Assembly: GCA_012798485.1 (NCBI GenBank)
Contig: JAAZND010000051.1
Coordinates: forward strand, 1-7,212
DNA: 7,212 nt
Origin: Candidatus Beckwithbacteria bacterium
GTDB taxonomy: Bacteria; Patescibacteriota; Microgenomatia; UBA1400; UBA1449
Reading direction: 5' to 3'
The notes beneath the pieces are model-generated. The model saw only the letters and a list, made by a program, of their open reading frames with translations. It was not told where the DNA came from and ran no database searches. The position numbers were made by a program, and so were the translations under genes. Each line of letters begins with the position of its first letter. Positions within the stretch are counted from its first letter, which is position 1. Shown here one piece after another: positions 1-5,121 of the stretch.

Positions 1-19
1 CTTGTTGCCATAATTAGAG

Positions 20-39
20 AAAAGACTGACAGTCTTTTT
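20..39 (-). terminator. Possible intrinsic terminator after the recombinase operon
   Basis: AAAAGACTG and CAGTCTTTT (20-28 and 30-38) form an inverted repeat around a single A. As RNA this gives a seven-pair AAAAGAC/GTCTTTT stem with a TGACA loop and a U-run on either strand. It lies about 80 nt past the stop codon of the last minus-strand gene. The stem is AT-rich, so termination strength is uncertain, and it could instead be a palindromic protein-binding or attachment-site element. Confidence 0.4.
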
Positions 40-60
40 GACTCCCCCTTATTTTCTCAA

Positions 61-96
61 GTAAGTTCACCTTACCTATTACTATAAGTATATAGT
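61..96. repeat. Two adjacent small perfect hairpins
   Basis: GTAAG-TTCAC-CTTAC (61-75) has 5-bp arms, and ACTATA-AGTA-TATAGT (81-96) has 6-bp arms. Both are perfect and lie between the end of the last element gene and the palindrome at 20-38. Their role is unknown. They may be part of the 3' end of the transcript or of an attachment site. Confidence 0.35.
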
Positions 97-117
97 TCAA
101 AGAAAGATGAGCTTGTA

Positions 118-348
118 TTATTCAGCTACTACTTTTTTGGATTTTTGCTCATCCATCTCTTGAAACGTCCGACCTTGATTGTCAGTAAATTGACGAGTAC
201 CCGTAATGATTTTATTAGCAGGCTTTGTCCCCATAATTTGAGTGATAGTCACCATACTTTGAGCAAAGGATGGGGCTTTTGCCCGCATCTGCTCATATTG
301 CTTTGAGTTTATCTTAATTTTAGGAACGTCTTTAGCCTGGTTTGACAT
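118..348 (-). CDS. Uncharacterised 76-aa protein downstream of the recombinase
   Basis: I do not recognise this protein. From the ATG at 346-348 it begins MSNQAKDVPKIKINSKQYEQ and is lysine/glutamine-rich, soluble-looking and without signal peptide or membrane segment. It ends in a charged tail (DEQKSKKVVAE). A TTG six codons upstream (364-366) would give 82 aa and overlap the recombinase stop. I prefer the ATG because it follows the recombinase TGA (356-358) by only seven bases, with GAAAG just ahead as a weak ribosome site, which suggests translational coupling. As the last gene of the operon it may be an accessory or directionality protein, but nothing in the sequence proves this. Confidence 0.6.
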   Translation of the reverse strand: MSNQAKDVPKIKINSKQYEQMRAKAPSFAQSMVTITQIMGTKPANKIITGTRQFTDNQGRTFQEMDEQKSKKVVAE

Positions 349-355
349 ACTTTCA

Positions 356-1058
356 TCATAATACAAAGTTCATCCGACTGCCAGCTTGGTTCTGAGTCAG
401 TAAGGCATAGTCAGTGATTTGTTGTTCTAGTTGTGGGAGTTTGAGTAATTGTTTGATAAAATCAAAGAAAAGTTCAAAAGCAGTCACAGACTGCCGACTA
501 GATAGGGAAAGTCGAGTTTTTAGCATAGTGTCAAACGGTTCTTTTAGCCGATAGGACGCCACTTTCTCACCGTCCAAAGAAAAGTTCAAGAAGATTAAAC
601 GGCAAATTGCATCTTTTTTAATCACATCAGCAGATTTGATTATCCTTTCGGCCTTTTTTACAAGGTTCAAGAACTGTTCTAGTGTTAACTTGTCCTTCTC
701 TGAGTCAGCCAACTGCCCCCGTAATTCCTTAATTTGTCCCTCAAGTTTAGCTTCTTCAGCCTCAAGGTTACCCATCTTAAGCGAGTTTTCCTTAAAAGCT
801 CTTGAATCTGGAGGAAGTTTAATTAGTCCAAAAGAAGTCTGTTGAATATCTTGTTTAACAACTTTAAGATACCCTTCAAGACTTCTGGCTTCTTTTCTGA
901 TTGCGATTCTTTTTTGGTCTGTAAGTTGTCCTAAACGGGTTTGATAAGCTTCGTAGTCAGCTTTAGTAAGCTTAAAATTGGTTTTGAAGAACTCATACAG
1001 CCAATCAACAAGCACCTTAGCCCTAATTGATTTCTTGGGGCGTTTACAATCGGGGTTC
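356..1058 (-). CDS. Serine recombinase, C-terminal part (out of frame with the N-terminal part)
   Basis: This frame continues the recombinase after a +1 frame change. It starts with the second half of the zinc ribbon (NPDCKRPKKSIRAKVLVDWL) and runs through a long charged alpha-helical region, about residues 50-150 of this part, rich in heptad-like Leu/Glu/Lys. This matches the coiled-coil segment embedded in the C-terminal domain of large serine recombinases. It ends with a region typical of the family C-terminus. The same frame is open upstream to an ATG at 1141, but the residues encoded there are an out-of-frame reading of the zinc ribbon, so no independent start is likely. Joined to the N-terminal part, the protein would be about 555 aa, a normal length for the family. 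Confidence 0.8.
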
Positions 1059-2021
1059 ACACCTGAAGTACATGTATCGTCTAGTGTGCCCTGATGAAGC
1101 GCCTGCCACCATATTATGCCCACAATAACTGCACTGCACAAAACCTCTAAAAGGATAGAAAGTGAAGCGTTTGTGAGTATTGTAGGGCGTCTGTCTTCGG
1201 TACGATAAAGCCTGCACCTTATTAAATTCTTCTTCCGATACCATAGGTACGAAGTCGTACTTTTGCCTTAAATCGATTTCCTCATGAGCTTGAATAATAA
1301 TCCCCATGTAAAAAGAATCCCTGAAGAAGCGAGTTAAGTCCTTTAACCCAAGTTTGACGATTTGGCCTGTTTTCTTGACTATCCTTCCGTATTTTTGTTT
1401 CTGCAGGTAGTCAGCGATTGTTTCATAAGAATCACTTCGTAACCTCATCTCCCAAGCTTTCCTGCAAATATCAAAATACTTCTCTTGTGGTCGGTAATAG
1501 CCATCTTCGTTGGTGTAGCCGTGTTTAGGGGTTTGGGTTCTGCCTTCACTAAACTTATTCTTGTGCCCCCGTTTTACTTTAACCGATAAAGTATCACTAA
1601 ATTCCTTACTAATCACAAAAGATATACCTAGAAGCATCTTGCCTGATGGGTTGTTCTCAAAAGTGTGGGTAACAAACTGGAGGTCTTTGATGATGTGTTG
1701 GTCGAGAAGGTCAACCACCTGCCCCGCCTCCATCAAATTTCTTGAAAGCCTATCGGGGTGCCAACACAAAATCCCATCATACTTTCCTGCTTGAATATCT
1801 TTAAGCATCTGATTAAACTTGGGGCGTTGGTTGGGGGTCTTGGCTGATTTTTCTTCTGCAATAGGTGAACCAATAACCGTTAGTCCTTTGTTTCTTGCCA
1901 TCTGAAGACACTCTTTTATCTGGTCACCAATCGAGCGTACCTGCCTTGATTCGTCTGTAGTCGACTTGCGGGCATACAAAACATACCTTAGCTTGGTAAT
2001 ATCAAGCTCTTCATCTTGCAT
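1044..2021 (-). CDS. Large serine recombinase, catalytic and DNA-binding part
   Basis: This encodes a site-specific DNA recombinase of the serine resolvase/invertase family, expected to integrate and excise the element through a 5'-phosphoserine intermediate. The N-terminal resolvase domain (about residues 11-165) has the YARKSTTDESRQVRSIGDQ signature with Ser20 as nucleophile, followed by the WHPDRLSRN motif. A Recombinase domain follows (about 185-285), then the first part of a zinc ribbon: Cys297 and Cys300 (CSYC), and Cys321 in YFRC. Four codons later the frame ends in TAA (1044-1046), while the remainder lies in the +1 frame. The ATG at 2019-2021 follows the stop of the preceding gene by 13 bases and has only a weak ribosome site, so coupling is likely. 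The frame break may be a sequencing error, true decay or recoding. Confidence 0.9.
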   Translation of the reverse strand: MQDEELDITKLRYVLYARKSTTDESRQVRSIGDQIKECLQMARNKGLTVIGSPIAEEKSAKTPNQRPKFNQMLKDIQAGKYDGILCWHPDRLSRNLMEAGQVVDLLDQHIIKDLQFVTHTFENNPSGKMLLGISFVISKEFSDTLSVKVKRGHKNKFSEGRTQTPKHGYTNEDGYYRPQEKYFDICRKAWEMRLRSDSYETIADYLQKQKYGRIVKKTGQIVKLGLKDLTRFFRDSFYMGIIIQAHEEIDLRQKYDFVPMVSEEEFNKVQALSYRRQTPYNTHKRFTFYPFRGFVQCSYCGHNMVAGASSGHTRRYMYFRCEPRL

Positions 2022-2034
2022 ATGACTTCAATCT

Positions 2035-2472
2035 TTAGCTATTTGATTCGCCCTTAAGCCTTCTGTATTCTTCGGCCATGGCGTCAACTCTTTGAGCTTT
2101 CCAAGTTCTGAAATCAACACCTGGGTGTTGGGTTTCAGTCTCTTTCCACATCTGCCAATCAGCTTTAGTAGCTTTAACTACTGCATCTAACCTCTGCCCC
2201 ATGACAGTTGAATCACCGTAGAAACCTCCTTCACCTTTCCATCCTCCAGTTTCCCCTCTTACGAAGGGTACTGATTTTTTACCAGTAGAGGTAAAGAAAG
2301 AATCTATACGAACAACTTCACCTTGGTCATCAAGTTGAACTTGAACAGCGTTTATGCCGTTAAATACCGTTCCGTCATACTCTCTATGTAAAGATTCGGA
2401 CGATAAAGCAGCATCCTTTATAGGCTCATCAAAAAACCTTGCACCTCCAGTACTTGTTGGTTGTTTTTCCAT
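2035..2472 (-). CDS. Uncharacterised 145-aa protein
   Basis: I do not recognise this protein. Residues 30-75 contain alternating hydrophobic/polar stretches (GINAVQVQLDDQGEVVRIDSFF) that suggest beta strands, then a glycine-rich loop (about 74-85). The last 45 residues are a charged, probably helical segment with two Trp (KADWQMWKETETQHPGVDF). There is no signal peptide or membrane span. It has the best ribosome site in the window and sits between another unknown gene and the recombinase, all on one strand with gaps of 13-32 bases. It is therefore probably cotranscribed element cargo. Confidence 0.65.
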   Translation of the reverse strand: MEKQPTSTGGARFFDEPIKDAALSSESLHREYDGTVFNGINAVQVQLDDQGEVVRIDSFFTSTGKKSVPFVRGETGGWKGEGGFYGDSTVMGQRLDAVVKATKADWQMWKETETQHPGVDFRTWKAQRVDAMAEEYRRLKGESNS

Positions 2473-2477
2473 CGTAT

Positions 2478-2490
2478 AATCACCTCCTTT
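2478..2490 (-). promoter_or_regulatory. Exceptionally strong Shine-Dalgarno site
   Basis: The minus strand reads AAAGGAGGTGATT, a near-complete complement of the canonical 16S rRNA 3' end, ending five bases before the ATG at 2472. It fixes the start of the 145-aa gene. It contrasts with the HIT, tsaD and methyltransferase genes, which show no such site. Confidence 0.85.
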
Positions 2491-2504
2491 TGTTAAATCT
2501 TAAA

Positions 2505-2735
2505 TTATTTACCCGAACCACCAACGGGAGCTTCCGTAGGTGGGACAAAGGGTTTAACTTGTCCAGCTTGCTCTCTCTGTTTAGCAAGCGCCAGATTGGG
2601 TTTATCATCTTCTGGTAATTTACCAGCCTGTTCTAAACCCACATAATAATCGTGGTGTCTTTGCATAGCCTCAGAAGCTATCTTTTTAGCCTCCGCACTT
2701 CCTAGCTCAATTGTTTTTCCAGTTTTTTCTGCCAT
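2505..2735 (-). CDS. Uncharacterised 76-aa protein, first gene of the recombinase operon
   Basis: I do not recognise this protein. The first half is likely helical (GSAEAKKIASEAMQRHHDYY), with alternating small and charged residues. The C-terminal third is a proline/glycine-rich, probably disordered tail (KPFVPPTEAPVGGSGK). There is no membrane segment and no cysteine. A good ribosome site (GAGGGGAGG on the minus strand, about 2745-2753) lies eight bases before the ATG at 2733-2735. It is directly preceded by the attenuator-like leader and followed, after 32 bases, by the 145-aa gene, so it is probably the first cistron of the recombinase operon. Confidence 0.6.
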   Translation of the reverse strand: MAEKTGKTIELGSAEAKKIASEAMQRHHDYYVGLEQAGKLPEDDKPNLALAKQREQAGQVKPFVPPTEAPVGGSGK

Positions 2736-2757
2736 CTAAATTTACCTCCCCTCAAAC

Positions 2758-2832
2758 AAAAAACCGTCCCGTTGATATAGCCAAAAGGGCGGTTCTTAAT
2801 AATCTTAAGATTCACGGTCAGCTATATCAACC
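2758..2832 (-). promoter_or_regulatory. Attenuator-like leader with competing hairpins
   Basis: Read on the minus strand, the leader starts with GTTGATATAGC (2831-2821), whose exact 11-nt complement GCTATATCAAC lies at 2781-2771. That complement forms most of the loop of a second hairpin. In the second hairpin, AACCGCCC (2794-2787) pairs with GGGACGGTT (2770-2762, one bulged A) and is followed by a U-run (2763-2758). The two pairings are interleaved, so they exclude each other unless a pseudoknot forms. A third option, ACCGT (2818-2814) with ACGGT (2767-2763), competes for the terminator's 3' arm. This is the layout of a transcription attenuator placed about 25 nt before a start codon. The ligand or trigger is unknown, and I could not match it to a known riboswitch class. 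An attachment-site inverted repeat is an alternative. Confidence 0.55.
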
Positions 2833-2841
2833 TATAGAGCG

Positions 2842-2871
2842 ATTATACCAAAAACTCATGGAAATTGCCAC
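2842..2871 (-). promoter_or_regulatory. Extended -10 promoter of the recombinase operon
   Basis: On the minus strand, TATAAT (2847-2842) is preceded by TGG, giving the extended -10 pattern TGnTATAAT. A partial -35 (GTGGCA, four of six matches) lies 18 bases upstream. Transcription would begin near 2835, immediately before the GTTGATATAGC arm, so the RNA would start with the attenuator-like structure. Confidence 0.6.
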
Positions 2872-2885
2872 TTGATGGGTATAGT

Positions 2886-2912
2886 TACAGGATGATACAG
2901 GATAAACCTGTA
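2886..2912. repeat. Phased TACAGGAT repeats with an inverted copy
   Basis: TACAGGAT occurs at 2886-2893 and 2896-2903, exactly 10 bases apart. The second copy continues into the inverted arm CCTGTA (2907-2912), giving a perfect TACAGG-ATAAA-CCTGTA hairpin. One-turn spacing on the same DNA face, about 50-75 bases upstream of the predicted start of transcription, fits an operator or activator site. A recombinase accessory site is also possible. Confidence 0.4.
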
Positions 2913-3216
2913 AAAACTGGTACAAAGGGGAAGGGACTACGATAGCCTGATATGCCTCGCACCAGTAGATTTAGCCTTGAGGGGAGTATTATTTAGCTTC
3001 GGGCTTCAACGAGAGCAATCCTAGTCTATCCATGCGTAACAGAAGTATTTTTAACCGTTTTCCCTTCGTTTTTATTACTCTAATCCATACTAAATTAGTA
3101 TTATCCTAGTACTGTTTTACTATTAACTCTCTACATCGAGAGGTCAGTCGTGACAATAATCACCCACCAGCGAAGCTTACCAAAAGTTCAAGCATATCCT
3201 TTCTAATAGATTGATA
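2913..3216. other. Gene-free region rich in small palindromes
   Basis: No convincing reading frame, tRNA or recognisable ncRNA is seen here. Notable sequences are TTGAGGGGAG (2977-2986), the exact complement of the ribosome-binding region at 2746-2755; ATACTAA-A-TTAGTAT (3087-3101), a 7-bp-arm palindrome; and a CTCTC/GAGAG hairpin (3127-3142) followed by GTCA/TGAC (3143-3154). Together they suggest protein-binding sites, a recombinase attachment region, or an unrecognised structured RNA. Confidence 0.4.
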
Positions 3217-3450
3217 CTATTCGTTTTCATCTTCGTTTTGGTCTTTTCTGTGTTTATCCAGCACTCCATAAAGGTAATCAAGGCCGTTATTGTCATCTTG
3301 AGCTACTTCGTTTTTCTTAGCTCTTTTACCCTTAGTTTTTACTGATTTCATCGTAGCCATAAGGTTAACCAAACTATCATCTTGAGGCCGTGTAGCAAAT
3401 TGTGGCAGGATTTGTGGAGCTTTCTTGATAACCACCTTCTTAGTACTCAT
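3217..3450 (-). CDS. Uncharacterised 77-aa charged protein
   Basis: I do not recognise this protein. The N-terminal half is strongly basic (STKKVVIKKAP near the start, KTKGKRAKK at about residues 38-46), and the C-terminus is acidic (KDQNEDENE). Between them lies a short likely helix (GLDYLYGVLDKHRK). The basic patch suggests nucleic-acid contact, but no named DNA-binding fold is visible. The ATG at 3448-3450 has no ribosome site; instead a consensus -10 box lies eight bases upstream, implying leaderless translation. It is the first gene of the element on the minus strand and is separated from the recombinase operon by about 480 bases. Confidence 0.55.
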   Translation of the reverse strand: MSTKKVVIKKAPQILPQFATRPQDDSLVNLMATMKSVKTKGKRAKKNEVAQDDNNGLDYLYGVLDKHRKDQNEDENE

Positions 3451-3625
3451 ACACTATATTATACCCGATAGGGCTATCTTTTTTCATCGGTTCGTTAGTT
3501 AGAATTCTTCCGTCAAATTTGGTACAATTCCAATTAAGAAGCAGGGCGTCAGTCAGTTTTTGGTAGGGTTCAAGATTGGTCGCCCCGACTCGACCATCCT
3601 TGCCCAAATCTGAATAGTATTGCAA
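3440..3625 (-). CDS. Possible 61-aa ORF at the element edge
   Basis: This open frame begins with TTG (3623-3625) and has no ATG; upstream it is open only to about 3647. Codon choice and amino-acid mix (ATNLEPYQKLTDALLLNWN) look protein-like. It overlaps the next gene's start by 11 bases and the tail of the Nudix remnant in another frame. It could be a small element gene, or the 3' remnant of a gene cut at the integration boundary. I recognise no family. Confidence 0.3.
   Translation of the reverse strand: MQYYSDLGKDGRVGATNLEPYQKLTDALLLNWNCTKFDGRILTNEPMKKDSPIGYNIVYEY
3458..3463 (-). promoter_or_regulatory. Promoter -10 box for a leaderless gene
   Basis: The minus strand carries a perfect TATAAT whose last base is eight positions before the ATG at 3450. 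The transcript would therefore start at about the first base of the start codon. The -35 is weak (TGAAAA at a 17-base spacing). A chance AT-rich match cannot be excluded. Confidence 0.45.
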
Positions 3626-3756
3626 GTCATAATGTCTTTTATTTCTCCTTTATCAATCATCTCTAAAGCTTGTTTTAAAGTAAAAAAACTACTTGACTGA
3701 TTTCCTCATCATAACTACCGTTAATAGTTGATTTATCTAAATTTTTAATCTTGCCA
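3553..3756 (-). pseudogene. Displaced C-terminal third of the Nudix hydrolase
   Basis: Downstream of the annotated Nudix frame, the minus strand still encodes Nudix-like C-terminal sequence in two pieces. From a T7 run (3762-3756) a second frame reads GKIKNLDKSTINGSYDEE and then ISQVV. At another T7 run (3688-3682) the frame returns to the original one and reads TLKQALEMIDKGEIKDIM. Removing one T at the first run and adding one at the second gives a single protein of 188 aa ending at TGA (3553-3555), the usual length for ADP-ribose pyrophosphatase-type Nudix enzymes. The last 25 or so residues, after Ile-Met-Thr, do not look like the family and probably come from the adjoining element. Confidence 0.7.
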
Positions 3757-4119
3757 AAAAAATAAAGTTGAGGTTTCGGCTGTACAACTATCCAGAGGAT
3801 AAAAAATATTAATTTTTTGTAAACTACTTATTTCAAAACCTGTTTCTTCCTTAAACTCTCTTACAGCTGCACTTTCTAGATTTTCATTATCATCAATTGA
3901 CCCAGCTGGTAAGCTCCAAGAAAAATCTTTTATCGGATAACGATATTGTTTCAAAAGTAAAATTCTGTCTTGTGAATCGGAAGCCAAAATTGCTACTCCG
4001 TTTTTCCTAGCAATAAAATTATAAATACCTTTTTGACCGCTAGGAAATTCTATCTCGTCTTCAAAAACTGTAATAAATTTAGTCTCGTAAACTTTTTTTG
4101 TTTTTAGTATTTTAAACAT
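3745..4119 (-). CDS. Nudix hydrolase (ADP-ribose pyrophosphatase-like), frame-truncated
   Basis: Nudix enzymes hydrolyse nucleoside diphosphates linked to another group, here probably a sugar nucleotide such as ADP-ribose. The Nudix box is perfect: Gly73, Glu79, Arg87-Glu88, Glu91-Glu92 and Gly94, fitting G-x5-E-x7-RE-U-x-EE-x-G-U. Upstream, LLLKQYRYP and WSLPAG (Trp68-Gly73) are typical of the ADP-ribose branch. The frame ends early at residue 124 (WQD, then TAA) because of a frame change at a T7 run, losing the C-terminal strand/helix region. The ATG follows the kinase-like gene's TAA by three bases, so translation is coupled. Whether active enzyme is made depends on whether the frame changes are real. 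The exact substrate cannot be told from sequence. Confidence 0.85.
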   Translation of the reverse strand: MFKILKTKKVYETKFITVFEDEIEFPSGQKGIYNFIARKNGVAILASDSQDRILLLKQYRYPIKDFSWSLPAGSIDDNENLESAAVREFKEETGFEISSLQKINIFYPLDSCTAETSTLFFWQD

Positions 4120-4122
4120 AAG

Positions 4123-5121
4123 TTATTTTAATTCCTTTATTAGCTTTTGCAAATCTGCCAAACTCTTCTCCCAAAATAATTTTAACTCTTCTTTTTCAAT
4201 ACTCAACATAAAAATATCAATAAGCATTCGACCACAAAGTCTTTCTAGAAGCGCAATTTTAAGAAGTCTTAAATCTCGCTCATTTTTGGTAAGCTTATAA
4301 ATCGCATCAAGCCACAGTTTCTCCTGACCTTCAACTTTGGCAAAACCAAAATCATTGAGAATTTCCAAAATATACCAATGATAGGCAAAAACCGCGTCGT
4401 AAAAAGGCCAGCGATAACCCCAATAAATGTTGGAAGTTATCACTACTTTGCCGTCAACTAAAGGCAAATCATTTTTTGACAAATGGCCATGGCAAAAATC
4501 CCAATCCATTTTTCGTGTCTCTTTTTGAAAAATTGCCAAAATTTGCTTAATTAAACTCTCATCAAGTTGATAATTCAGCCATTTTTCTTTTTTTTGCTCC
4601 AAAGCAATTTTTTGCCAGCTTAAAAATCTTTTTTGAATATAAGTAAAAAGGCTTTCTTTCGGTTTTTCAAGCCAAGAATGAGAGCAGCAATTTGCTCTAT
4701 AGTCCTGCCAATATTTAAAAAACTCTTTGATTTCTTCCTCATTTGTGGGACTGCCAACAATTTTCTGGCCTTGCAAATATTCCAAAATCAAAGCTTCGTA
4801 TGTTCCTTTGTAGGGAAGGTGAGCATAAATTTTTGGAGGTCGAATAAGAGAGCTTTGATTAAATTTGGCAAGATTTTGGATCATGTCATACTCGCTGGTT
4901 TCAAGCTTGGCAAGTTGAATTTTGAGCACTGCTTTTTTGTCGCCAAATTTACCTAATATTAGTAAAGCGCCAAACACATCGCTCTTCCAATAAAAACTTT
5001 TGTGCAAAGTTTTTTCTGACACGAAATTCAATTCTCTACAAACTGAATCAACAATTTGCTTTTCATCTATTTTTTGCCTTTGCATCTGGCTTAATTTTTC
5101 ACCAATTTTATTTTGCTTCAT
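4123..5121 (-). CDS. APH-like kinase-fold protein with altered catalytic motif
   Basis: This 332-aa protein has the outline of the aminoglycoside phosphotransferase/choline kinase fold. It has a possible ATP-lysine strand (KKAVLKIQ, Lys67), a hinge-like LILEYLQGQ (111-119), and a catalytic-loop equivalent CHGHLSKND (210-218). Then come a strand, KVVITSN (225-231), and GYRWPFYDAVFAYHW (235-249), which resembles the end of the active site. The usual HGD is HGH (His213 for Asp), and the metal-binding Asp after the VVI strand is replaced by Thr/Ser (229-230). The protein may therefore be a pseudokinase or a diverged family. No membrane segment is seen. It overlaps the HIT gene by 14 bases and precedes the Nudix gene by three, so the three are one operon. 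Family assignment rests on motif layout only. Confidence 0.6.
   Translation of the reverse strand: MKQNKIGEKLSQMQRQKIDEKQIVDSVCRELNFVSEKTLHKSFYWKSDVFGALLILGKFGDKKAVLKIQLAKLETSEYDMIQNLAKFNQSSLIRPPKIYAHLPYKGTYEALILEYLQGQKIVGSPTNEEEIKEFFKYWQDYRANCCSHSWLEKPKESLFTYIQKRFLSWQKIALEQKKEKWLNYQLDESLIKQILAIFQKETRKMDWDFCHGHLSKNDLPLVDGKVVITSNIYWGYRWPFYDAVFAYHWYILEILNDFGFAKVEGQEKLWLDAIYKLTKNERDLRLLKIALLERLCGRMLIDIFMLSIEKEELKLFWEKSLADLQKLIKELK

Larger units (their letters stand above)
15..3627. mobile_element. Putative integrated element carrying a serine recombinase
   Basis: A block of minus-strand genes holds a large serine recombinase plus four small unrecognised proteins. Its base composition is visibly richer in G+C than the tsaD/HIT side, and its genes use strong Shine-Dalgarno sites that the chromosomal genes lack. 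The right edge is placed where the Nudix-like protein sequence stops making sense (about 3622-3635). The hexamer CATAAT occurs at 3628-3633 and again at 9-14, in the same orientation. On the minus strand, both copies follow a frame that could encode the Nudix C-terminus (Ile-Met-Thr at the right, Ile-Met-Ala-Thr at the left). The boundaries are inferred: a 6-bp repeat can arise by chance, and the left flank lies outside the window. Confidence 0.45.

Noticed and set aside
636..845. Plus-strand open frame of 69 aa
   Set aside because: It lies wholly antisense to the recombinase coiled-coil region, and its serine/leucine-rich mix is what antisense reading of Lys/Glu/Leu codons gives.
1059..1141. 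Independent start of the C-terminal recombinase frame at the ATG near 1141
   Set aside because: Residues from 1141 to about 1059 are an out-of-frame reading of the zinc ribbon and match nothing in the family.
1561..1794. Plus-strand open frame of 77 aa
   Set aside because: It is antisense to the conserved resolvase domain, with no ribosome site or recognisable motif.
2913..3216. tRNA, tmRNA, RNase P or SRP RNA in the long spacer
   Set aside because: No acceptor/T-arm pattern or family signature was found on either strand; only small hairpins are visible.
3466..3483. Plus-strand terminator (GATA-GGGC-TATC followed by T6)
   Set aside because: The stem has only four AT-rich pairs and there is no plus-strand gene upstream to end.
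4633..4956. Plus-strand open frame of 107 aa
   Set aside because: It is antisense to the kinase-like gene; its phenylalanine-rich sequence mirrors the lysine-rich opposite strand.
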